64,000 bases of DNA. Origin: Metridium senile (taxonomy: Eukaryota > Cnidaria > Anthozoa > Actiniaria > Metridiidae). Both the position numbers and the translations under genes were made by a program. Below, piece after piece: positions 1 through 10,116 of this stretch (its first letter is position 1; each line of letters opens with the position of its first letter). The stretch is taken from positions 1,393,368 through 1,457,367 of the forward strand of contig OX459105.1 of assembly GCA_949775045.1 (NCBI GenBank), written 5' to 3'. A model generated the notes under the pieces. The model had not been told where the DNA came from. It worked only from the letters and a program-made list of their open reading frames with translations, and did no database searches.

Positions 1-44
1 ACTATCTATATATAAAAGGTTATGGTTTTTATTTTTTTGACCAG

Positions 45-1950
45 ATTACCTGGAATACTTCGGGCCTGACTTTTCACTTTACCCAGACATCGCTTCACGA
101 ATAGAAAACCAGAATACTAAACAGGTAATATAAAAAATACCAATGTCATTTTCTCATTCTTTTGCTCATTCATTGGCTCATTCACTCATTCATTCATCTA
201 TTCTTTCAATGGTTCGTACATTCATTCGTTCATTCATTCGTTTATTCGTCCATTCATTCGTTTATTCGTCCATTCATTCGTTTATTCGTCCATTCATTCG
301 TTTATTCGTCCATTCATTCGTTTATTCGTCCATTCATTCTTTTATTCGTCCATTCATTCTTTTATTCGTCCATTCATTCTTTTATTCGTCCATTCATTCT
401 TTTATTCGTCCATTCATTCTTTTATTCGTCCATTCATTCTTTTATTCGTCCATTCATTCTTTTATTCGTCCATTCATTCGTTTATTCGTCCATTCATTCG
501 TTTATTCGTCCATTCATTCGTTTATTCGTCCATTCATTCTTTTATTCGTCCATTCATTCTTTTATGTATTCATTCGTTCGTCCATTCATTCGTTTATTCG
601 TCCATTCATTCTTTTATTCGTCCATTCATTCATTTATGTATTCATTCGTTCGTTCATTCATTCGTTTATTAGTTCATTCGTTCGTTCATTCGTTCGTTAA
701 TTCATTCGTTCGTTCATTCATTCGTTAATTCATTCATTCGTTTATTCATTCGTTCGTTCATTTATTCGTCCATTCATTCGTTTATTCGTCCATTCATTCA
801 TTTATGTATTCATTCCTTCGTTCATTCATTTATGTATTCATTCGTTCATTCATTCGTTTATTCATTCGTTCGTTCATTCATTCGTTTATTCATTCGTTTA
901 TTCGTCCATTCATTCATTTATTCATTCATTCATTCATATATTCGTACAAATTGTTCATCCACTGATTCATTAATTCATCCATCCATTCATTCATTTGTTC
1001 ATTTATTCATCCATTCATCCTTTCATTGATCAATTTTCTCATTTCCCAGTACTTAGACCAAATAAAAACAACAGTGTTTGAAAACATCAAAAGTCTTATG
1101 GGTGCGCCGAGTGTTCAGATGCAGGAAGTACCGCCTGATTTCTTGTGTATAGAGAGCACTGAAGACCAAAATGATCCTGATATTCGACAACAGGATGACG
1201 ATAGCAGGTGGGTGTGTACACCTACTTGCAAGAACGTTGTCATACGAAAAAAGAACATTTGTATTTAGTGTGTTAGGAATAAATTAAAAGTACAAAAGAA
1301 AGAGTTCAGCTTCAGTGATCATCTTTTGTACTTTTGATTTATTGCTAACATACTAAATACAAATGTTTTTTTTTTTCGTATGACAACGTTCATGCAAGTA
1401 GGCGTACACCTTTTTTATAGAGGTTGACGGAGCGAACGGTGATTGCACGACCGAAGGGAACTGTGGGTATTTGATATTGATCAATTTTTTATAAAACGTT
1501 TTTTATGATATTATTTTTGTTTCTACTTTGTTTTATTTTTAGTTAGCATCTTTACTGTCTGCTTCTATCTTTCTGCAATTTATTAATATATTTATAAGCT
1601 GTCTACCTAGGCTAACCTGCAAAGGTTATTGTAGATAGGCTGCATCTACAAACAAGTTTTGATATTTATAACATGTACAAATTGTAATGAAAAATGATGC
1701 TCAATAAAAATATCTGTATCTTGACATTGACTATTTATGCATCTTTTGTGACAGAAAATGAATTAGTAAAGAAGAGCTTTAAATTGATGAAACTGTGCTT
1801 AGCAATCTAGAAAAACACTAGGATATGTTGTATGCGTAACCACAATTCCTTTCGGTCGGGCAATCGCCGTTCGCAATTCACCTTTCATTCTGTCAATCTT
1901 TTTGCAATCATCATTATCATTATCATCATCATCATCACCATCACCATCAC

Positions 1951-1982
<32 letters not shown>

Positions 1983-2107
1983 CCATCACCATCACCATCA
2001 TCATTGCTATAATATATTCAATTTATTATTGTTTCAGATTGGGAGATAACGAATACTATGACGGCGAACAAGATGTCGACAGGGATGATTCACTCCTCGA
2101 CGTCTAA
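45..2107 (+). CDS. HDAC3: Histone deacetylase 3, C-terminal exons (gene enters from the left)
   Basis: Zn-dependent class I histone deacetylase, the catalytic subunit of NCoR/SMRT corepressor complexes in the nucleus. Three exons lie here: 45-124, 1050-1207 and 2038-2107 (stop TAA 2105-2107). All have AG acceptors and GT donors, and the phases fit (2, 0, 2). They encode about 101 residues: a stretch with YLEYFGPDFSLYP and ASRIENQNTKQ, then YLDQIKTTVFENIKSLMGAP and VQMQEVPPDFL, then an acidic tail with NEYYDGEQDVDRDD. In family terms this is the end of the deacetylase domain plus the HDAC3-specific acidic C-terminus (human HDAC3 has matching YLDQI, APSVQ and NEFYDGD segments). The catalytic residues lie upstream, outside the window. 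Intron 125-1049 is almost entirely a TTCATTCG-type microsatellite. Intron 1208-2037 holds a perfect-looking hairpin and a second inverted-repeat element. No clear polyadenylation signal was found after the stop. HDAC1/2/8 are less likely because of the YLDQI and acidic tail match. Confidence 0.93.
150..1028. repeat. TTCATTCG/TTTATTCG microsatellite
   Basis: Degenerate tetranucleotide-based array (units such as CATTCATTCGTTTATTCGTC, 20 bp) filling the HDAC3 intron. Open frames rich in Ser/His/Phe/Ile run through it in several frames, but they are only a consequence of the repeat. Confidence 0.95.
1211..1410. repeat. Fold-back (hairpin) element in HDAC3 last intron
   Basis: Left arm from 1211 (CACCTACTTGCAAGAACG, then CATACGAAAAAA, CATTTGTATTTAG, AAAAGTACAAAAG) is repeated as its reverse complement ending at 1410. 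Arms are about 90 bp with few mismatches and a loop of roughly 20 bp. It starts only three bases after the exon 1050-1207 donor. It resembles a fold-back MITE, but no target-site duplication was identified. Confidence 0.85.
1431..1874. mobile_element. Non-autonomous element with about 35-bp terminal inverted repeats
   Basis: Left terminus at 1431-1465 (GCGAACGGTGATTGCACGAC...) pairs with the reverse complement of 1840-1874, with four or five mismatches. The interior of about 375 bp has no coding capacity. It lies in the HDAC3 intron directly after the hairpin. Confidence 0.6.
1917..2003. repeat. ATC/ACC trinucleotide repeat
   Basis: (ATC)n/(ATCACC)n run ending about 35 bp upstream of the last HDAC3 acceptor. 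Confidence 0.95.
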
Positions 2108-2592
2108 CAATTCCCCCTGACCATCCCCTCAGCTCTGAACAACATTACATTGACCTCAGTCAGTTCTCGTCTTCAAAACCACCACCCATGTCGTCTTCAA
2201 GCGGTAGAAGATGAAACGATATCTCGTGCGATTGTTATGGCAAACTGTCACAAAGACTCGAAGCAAAACCGTGAAGTGGGCCAAAGGTGGAAACCTGTGA
2301 AACAATGTTTTGACTCGATTTGTAAGAAAAACTGTTCTGGATGGAAAAAAAGAAACTGAACCTGTTTTATGCGAAATAAGACACGTTGTTACAGCAAATA
2401 TACGACGTGCGTTCAAAGTTGTTTTGCAAGTTGTAGGAAAGAAGATATTTCAGTATAGAAAATGTCTATAACAGTCAGAAAGTACAGCGTCATGTCATGT
2501 GAATCCCCAATATGAACGGCAAAAGAAAACGTTTATAATGATCATCATGTTTATTTGTTTCTTACTTACTTACTTACTTACATACTTGTTGA
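2108..2592. other. HDAC3 3' flank / probable 3' UTR, no further gene seen
   Basis: Unique-looking sequence after the HDAC3 stop. Short open frames of 69-86 codons exist on both strands, but they lack splice context or family resemblance. The start is probably HDAC3 3' UTR. No convincing AATAAA was found. Confidence 0.5.
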
Positions 2593-2610
2593 TTGACTTA
2601 TATTATCGAT

Positions 2611-3235
2611 TTTTCAGCGTTTTGCATGGGCTATAGTCCATCAAAAATCGTCATTTTTGTCGATTTTTCAGCGTTTTGCATGGGCTATAGTCCATCAAAA
2701 ACCGTCATTTTTGTCTATTTTTCAGCGTTTTGCATGGGCTATAGTCCATCAAAAACCGTCATTTTTGTCTATTTTTCAGCGTTTTGCATGGGCTATAGTT
2801 TATCAAAAATCGTCTATTTTTCAGCGTTTTGCATGGGCTATAGTCCATCAAAAACCGTCATTTTTGTCTATTTTTCAGCGTTTTTCATGGGCTATAGTCC
2901 ATCAAAAACCGTCATTTTTGTCTATTTTTCAGCGTTTTGCATGGGCTATAGTCCATCAAAAACCGTCATTTTTGTCTATTTTTCAGCATTTTGCATGGCT
3001 ATATATAGTTCATCAAAAATCGTCTTTTTCGCCCATTTTTGAGCATTTTGCATGGGCTATAGTCCATCAAAATGGTCATTTAACTCGCCCATTTTTGAGC
3101 GTTTCCCATCAAAAATCGTCATTTTGGGCCCTATTTTGCATGGGCTATAGTTCATCAAAAATCTTAATTTTTGAGCGTTTTGCATCAAAAATCGTCATTT
3201 TTGTCCATATTTCAGCATTTATTTTTACTGATTTT
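2611..3235. repeat. 54-bp tandem repeat array
   Basis: Units of 54 bp, for example TTTTTCAGCGTTTTGCATGG followed by GCTATAGTCCATCAAAAACC and GTCATTTTTGTCTA. About ten copies degrade toward the 3' end. Because 54 is divisible by 3 the array is open in two + strand frames. It abuts the 3.2-5.1 kb satellite. Confidence 0.95.
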
Positions 3236-5097
3236 TGACTGAACGTTTCACGTCGATTTTATTTTCTAAACGTTTTACCCAGATTTTTGACTGAACGTTT
3301 CACGTCGATTTTTACTGAACGTTTCAGGTCGATTTTTTTTCTGAACGTGTCACCCAGATTTTTTACTGAACGTTTCAGGTCGATTTTTACTGAACGTTTC
3401 AGGTCGATTTTTACTGAACGTTTCAGGTCGATTTTTTTACTGAACGTTTCAGGTCGATTTTTTTTCTGAGCGTTTCACCCAGTTTTTTTACTGAACGTTT
3501 CACCCAGATTTTTTACTGAACGTTTCAGGTCGATTTTTTTTTCTGAACGTTTCAGGTCGATTTTTTTTCTAAACGTTTCAGGTCGATTTTTACTGAACGT
3601 TTCAGGTCGATTTTTTTTCTGAAGATTTCACCCAGATTTTTTACTGAACGTTTCACCCAGATTTTTTACTGAACGTTTCAGGTCGATTTTTTTTTCTGAA
3701 CGTTTCAGGTCGATTTTTTTACTGAACGTTTCAGGTCGATTTTTACTAAACGTTTCAGGTCGATTTTTTTTCTGAACGTTTCACCCAGATTTTTTACTGA
3801 ACGTTTCAGGTCGATTTTTACTGAACGTTTCAGGTCGATTTTTACTGAACGTTTCAGGTCGATTTTTTTTTCTGAAAGTTTCAGGTCGATTTTTTTTCTG
3901 AACGTTTCAGGTCGATTTTTACTGAACGTTTCAGGTCGATTTTTTTTCTGAAGATTTCACCCAGATTTTTTACTGAACGTTTCAGGTCGATTTTTTTTTC
4001 TGAACGTTTCAGGTCGATTTTTTTTCTGAACGTTTCACCCAGATTTTTTACTGAACGTTTCAGGTCGATTTTTACTGAACGTTTCAGGTCGATTTTTACT
4101 GAACGTTTCAGGTCGATTTTTTTACTGAACGTTTCAGGTCGATTTTTTTTCTGAGCGTTTCACCCAGATTTTTTACTGAACGTTTCACCCAGATATTTTA
4201 CTGAACGTTTCAGGTCGATTTTTACTGAACGTTTCAGGTCGATTTTTACTGAACGTTTCAGGTCGATTTTTTTACTGAACGTTTCAGGTCGATTTTTTTT
4301 CTGAGCGTTTCACCCAGATTTTTTACTGAACGTTTCACCCAGATATTTTACTGAACGTTTCAGGTCGATTTTTACTGAACGTTTCAGGTCGATTTTTTTT
4401 TCTGAACGTTTCAGGTCGATTTTTTTGCTGAACGTTTCAGGTCAATTTTTACTGAACGTTTCAGGTCGATTTTTTTTCTGAAGATTTCACCCAGATTTTT
4501 TACTGAACGTTTCAGGTCGATTTTTACTGAACGTTTCAGGTCGATTTTTACTGAACGTTTCAGGTCGATTTTTGCTGAACGTTTCAGGTCGATTTTTTTA
4601 CTGAACGTTTCAGGTCGATTTTTTTTCTGAGCGTTTCACCCAGATTTTTTACTGAACGTTTCACCCAGATTTTTTACTGAACGTTTCAGGTCGATTTTTT
4701 TTCTGAAGATTTCACCCAGATTTTTTACTGAACGTTTCACCCAGATTTTTTACTGAACGTTTCAGGTCGATTTTTTTTTCTGAACGTTAATTTCAGGTCG
4801 ATTTTTTTTCTGAACGTTTCAGGCCGATTTTTACAGAACGTTTCAGGTCGATTTTTTTTCTGAACGTTTCACCCAGATTTTTTACTGAACGTTTCAGGTC
4901 GATTTTTACTGAACGTTTCAGGTCGATTTTTTTTCTGAACGTTTCACCCAGATTTTTTACTGAACGTTTCAGGTCGATTTTTACTGAACGTTTCAGGTCG
5001 ATTTTTACTGAACGTTTCAGGTCGATTTTTTTACTGAACGTTTCAGGTCGATTTTTTTTCTGAGCGTTTCACCCAGATTTTTTACTGAACGTTTCAG
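3236..5097. repeat. Satellite array of ACTGAACGTTTCAGGTCGATTTTT-like units
   Basis: About 1.86 kb of 24-29-bp units with two interspersed variants, one ending TTTCAGGTCGATTTTT and one ending TTTCACCCAGATTTTTT. Units alternate in short higher-order blocks, with the same order of variants recurring, for example near 4040-4200 and 4200-4330. Each + strand unit contains a T-tract, an ACTGAAC core and CAG, like a 3' splice site. Confidence 0.95.
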
Positions 5098-5220
5098 AAC
5101 CTGGCCGTGAGTAACATCACTTGTCATAGCCGTGCACCTATTTCAAAAAGGTTGTCCAAGGCAATAGGAATATGGGTTTGTTCTACTTTGGACCATGATG
5201 GTGAGCATAATCCTAAGTAG

Positions 5221-5261
<41 letters not shown>

Positions 5262-5362
5262 TCGCGGTCATGACGTACGGAACGAGCGCAGCGAGGTCCG
5301 TACAAATGACCAAGAGCCAAATATTTTTTCCCCGTACGGCCCAACCTAACTCAGTCAATAAG
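5221..5362. mobile_element. Fold-back element with TTATTGACTGAGT termini
   Basis: Starts TTATTGACTGAGTGGGAGGG and ends with the imperfect reverse complement CTAACTCAGTCAATAA. The AAATATTTGGCTC / GAGCCAAATATTTTT and GTCCGTAC / GTACGGAC motifs pair internally. Further GGTCCGTAC and ATCATATGACCC motifs to 5545 suggest a larger, older element. No coding capacity. At 5136-5175, just upstream, there is one copy of the motif CTATTTCAAAAAGGTTGTCC that forms the array at 50.0-50.4 kb. Confidence 0.75.
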
Positions 5363-5634
5363 TTTTTTATCATATGACCCACTCTTTTTAATTTAAAGGC
5401 CATTTTTGTTGTGATGTTTCGAGTAGCTGGTCCGTACGTGTTTGTACGGACCAGGTGAAAAAAGCCGTACGGACCCCATCACGTGACATATTACAAAGGT
5501 TTTCTTAAGAGCGCGCGACGGACAAAATACGGGTCATATGATAATATTGGTTATCTTGTAATCCAAATAAGGTTTCCGTACGTTTTAGCTTAAATCATTG
5601 CATCCCTACATGTAATAGCAATAACGAAGATGAT

Positions 5635-5965
5635 TTGTATACGATAGATGAGAAAGATGATTGTGATAATGATAATAGCGATGGTATAGGTGATGATGAT
5701 GATGATGATAATGATTGTGATAATGATAATAGCGATAGTATAGGTGATGATGATGATGATAATGATTGTGATAATGATAATAGCGATGGTATAGGTGATG
5801 ATGATGATGATGATAATGATTGTGATAATGATAATAGCGATGGTATAGGTGATGATGATAATGATAATGATTGTGATAACGATAATAGCGATGGTATAGG
5901 TGATGATGATGATGATAATGATTGTGATAATGATAATAGCGATGGTATAAGTGATGATGTTTAGG
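5635..5965. repeat. GAT-rich minisatellite, 54-57-bp units
   Basis: Five to six units built from GATGATGATAATGATTGTGA, TAATGATAATAGCGATGG and TATAGGT. It is an open frame on both strands because the unit is a multiple of three; not interpreted as coding. Confidence 0.95.
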
Positions 5966-6029
5966 ATAACGATGCTGATGATGACTTTAACGATGATGAC
6001 TGCAATCATTAACCCTAATCATTGATATA

Positions 6030-6430
6030 ACAGTAATAAATCCCCGATACCATAAATAGACAATAAATCCCCGATACCCCAAAATAAGTAATAAATCTCC
6101 GATACCCTAAAATAAACAATAAATCTCCGATACCCACAAAATAAACGATAAATCTCCGATACCCCAAAATAAGTAATAAATCCCGATACCCTAAAATAAA
6201 CAATAAATCCCCGATACCCACAAAATAAACGATAAATACCCGATACCCCAAAATATTTAAGTAAGAAACCGTATTAACTTAAAGTTTTCAATACTCTAAA
6301 ATAAACAGTGAATCCCCGATACTCCCAGATATAAAGTAATAAATCCCCGATACCATAAATAAACAATAAATCCCCGATATCCGGGAATAAGTATGAAATC
6401 CCCGATATCCGGGAACAAGTAAGAAATCCC
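6030..6430. repeat. Minisatellite with CCCCGATACC core
   Basis: About thirteen units of about 28-32 bp containing AATAAATCCCCGATACCC with variable spacers (CAAAATAAGT, CTAAAATAAAC). The later units diverge to CCGATATCCGGGAATAAGT. Confidence 0.93.
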
Positions 6431-7418
6431 AGATACCATAAAAACAATTTGATCCCTGTCCCGATTCAAATGCGATTTTCTCGGTACTTCTAAGGAAACG
6501 CACTGCTGAGCGTTGACAGACGAAATGAGAGACCATCTCACACAGATCGTCGCCAAAAACCCGATCCATAGTAGCAAGAGGCAGTGTTGGAATTTCCATC
6601 GCGTAGCGTTTACGTCAAATAGGGTCACAGAGAAGAAACCAGAGAAAAAAGAACGCTTGTAATCAAATTGTTTAACCATTGAACGTCACGAAGAAGCGTA
6701 TAAATCGTCGAATATACCCTTAGCAGAGGTAAATACAGACTGTTGGTTATTCACTTAGTTAGTTACATAATTGTAGAGAATGCGATATAGTAGAGATATA
6801 TAAACGGTGTCCAAAAGCTGCTTACAATCGCTAACAATACCGCAAGCTATTATCAAGCCGCAGATCTTACTTTGCGAAAGAATATTTCACGTAGAATCTA
6901 AATCGAGCGGATGATATTTGCGAGTGGAAGATTGTAATATCATTCATCGTTTTCGTCACCCGTCAATGGAGCTCATGCGGGATGGAGATCACCACCAACT
7001 GTTTGTGAAATTCATTCTACGAATGACAATTCTGAGCGGTTTTGCTAATATTTAGACAGTTAATAGCTATGTTAGAAAAATAGTTACGAAATCGATGGGA
7101 AAATTACATTTCTATCAAGAGATTTGTGTGTTAGACTGGTTTCGTGTTTGCACATCCTTGGCGTTGGTCGTAGTGGATTTTAATACAATTACTCAGAGAT
7201 AAGAGACGAAACTTTTGGTATTTCTATTGTTTCTTGATACTGACTTACTTTCCTTGCCTTACCACTGGATGTTCTGAATACAAAACTAGTGAATACAATC
7301 ACATGCTATCGAGGCTTAAACTGAGCGCAAACAAGAGCTCGTCCTGCGTAAGTTTTGCGTGCGAAGTGACTAAAAACTCTCATCTTGTTTTAGGCATTGG
7401 AGATTGACTTTTTAAAAG
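6431..7418 (+). promoter_or_regulatory. Upstream region and probable 5' UTR of the protease gene
   Basis: Non-repetitive DNA before the protease start codon. A likely 46-bp 5' UTR intron runs from GTAAGT at 7348 to TTTTAG at 7393, which leaves a short leader exon of 25 bases before ATG 7419. No TATA box was assigned. Transcript data would be needed to place the cap site. Confidence 0.4.
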
Positions 7419-10067
7419 ATGAAGATTTTTGTGATTCTGGTATCATTAGTAGTTCTTCCCTTTTGTGGTAAGTTTTAAACGTTATCAAAACATTGTGGTT
7501 TTTCTAATACTAATATCAATTAATGAAAGGTTATCGGAATGACTTCCTCAGGTTCTTTTAATAAAGGACCGGACGTGAAGCATTTAATAGCCGCTATTTA
7601 TACGGAATGTAATTCTTTGTTCTTTATTGCATACCCTGGTTCCAGAGGGCTTATTTTCTTTTGTAGGGAATAATACGAATCGCGAATCGAAGCGACGAGC
7701 TATTGAGTCGCAAAGCGACGATGGTCGAGTCGCGGAGCTATGAGTTTGTGGAACGATCCTCTACCAAACAAACAAAATACATGCAAAATAGTCCTTGAAA
7801 CTACTTTAAATCGTAAAAAGTCCTCAAACCTCTGGCATCCAGGGTATCTATTCCAGAGCAGTTTAATATTCATAAAACTTTCAAAAACAATTTAGCAAAT
7901 TTAGCACTGTTCCACGCTCTAACGTTTGTGTTTTCTATTGTTTTTCTTTAACTAATAAGCGCACTTTAATAGTTTAACGGGTTTTTGAGATACACTTTGT
8001 TTCACGAGCTAAGGCCGACTCAACGGGATTGCGCGTTTGCACGTTATAGCAAATACCAATCTTGAGTGTGTGTGTTGAGATAAAAGCATAATTGCAGGTC
8101 AGTGATTGGCATTGGATTAATTAAGGTAGAGTGATGGATGATATACATAGATAGGTGGTATTAAGGGCATTCATTAGATTATATGACACGAATGGACGAT
8201 TTATTAACCAGACGGAGGGTCCTCAGGCAGAGGCAGATAGAAAGACAGACGAACGAACGCACGCAAGAACTAACGAACGAACAAACGAGTGAACAAACGA
8301 ACGAAAGGACGCCGAACGAACGAACGAATAAACAAACAAGCAAACAGACAAACAAACAAACAAACGAACGAACGAACGAACGAACGAACGAACGAACGAA
8401 CGAACGAACGAACGAACAGACAAACAAACAAACGAACAGACAAACAAACGAACAAATAAACGAACGAACGAATGAACGGACGGACGGACGAACGAACAAA
8501 TAAACAAACGGACAAACAAACAAACAAACAAATAAACCAACGAACAAACAAACAAACGAACAGACAAACAAACAAACAAACAAACGAACGAATGAACAAA
8601 CAAACGAACAAACGAACAAACAAACGAACAGACAAACAAATAGACAAACGAAAGGACGAACAAACAAACAAATAAAAAAAAAAAAAACGTACAAACAATA
8701 AACACAAACAGACAAAGAACAGATAAAAACAAAACAAAAAAAAAACTAACAAACAATGGTACAACATCCTGCATGGTATACGCAATTTACTGCAAAACGT
8801 GACGAATAACAAAAAAATGTTTCAAAAATTGACTTTTCTCTCTCAACCCAACAGATTTCAAGACTTTACAAAAAGCAAAAACAGGCACGTATATTTTGTG
8901 ACTCGGGCTTCTCGTATGCTTACTAGCCTAATTGGTTTTATTTACTTAGGGTCCGTGACACAAAAAACAGTTGCAAAGAATATCACACCAACACTGATTA
9001 CTCGTAAGTTAGTTACTATTGCTATTGTATACGTGTTATAAAACTGTTTATATGGTATAGAGTTACGTTGTTTATTATAGCGTCTGTTCAATTTCAGCGA
9101 CAAGAACTCCACCTGTCATTACGAAAGGTATATTTGGGGTGCTGGGATCATTTTTGCTTTCTAACTCAGTTTCATATTTTCTTATTATCCTTTTCTTCTT
9201 TTCAGTCATCTCTCCGTTCTCTCGTACTTCCTTCCTTCCTTCCTCCCTCCCTCCCTCCCTCCCTCCCTTCCTCCCTTCCTTCAATCTACCCTTAATTCCA
9301 CCCTTCCTCCTTCCTTTCGTTCCCTCTTTTTCCTCCTTTCCTACTATCCTTCCTTAATTCTCTCTATCCTTCCTTATTTTTTGCTGTTTCTTCGTTCCTT
9401 CGTCAATTCCTTCATTCCTTCCTTCATCCTTCTTCTCTCCCCTCCTGCATCATTATTTCTCTCCATCCATCCTTCCTTCCTTCCTTAGTCGTCCCTTCTT
9501 TTTTCCTTGCTCCCTTCTCTCGTCCTTCATTCATTCCTTCCTTCCTCTCTTTCTTCCTTCTCTTCGCCTCATTCTTCTCTCGTCCTTTCCAACTACCCTT
9601 TCACACAACACAGTAACCTATTTATCATCGTTCTGTCATCAGGGACACCCAGACCCACGATACTATCTGCACAAGGTATACAAATAGTATCTTATTAGAC
9701 AGTTTGATGTGTAAAATGGCTGGATATTTTACGTGAGAAACTGTATTTTGACTTTCGTGGAGTCAAAATCCAAGTTAACGAGTAAAATATCCAGCCATAT
9801 TATACATTTTAAAAATGTCTAAAAATATTTTTTGTACTTTAAAGGCTAGGCATAGACGAGTAAAATATCGCTGGATATTTTTACTCGATTCAGTATTTTT
9901 ACTCGTCCTATTACTTTCTGCTTTACATCCCTTTGTGAATTACATCGCGAATTATTGTCTTTTTTTCAGAATACGAAAAGTTAATCAATCAAAGTAAGTG
10001 AAACACAATCATCTTGATTATTTCCTTAATTATTATCATCATCACCATCGCCCCCATCATAACTATC

Positions 10068-10116
<49 letters not shown>

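Noticed and set aside
143..728. Long Ser/His/Phe/Ile-rich open frames of 185-188 codons
   Set aside because: They lie wholly within a TTCATTCG microsatellite between two HDAC3 exons and are open only because the unit has no stops.
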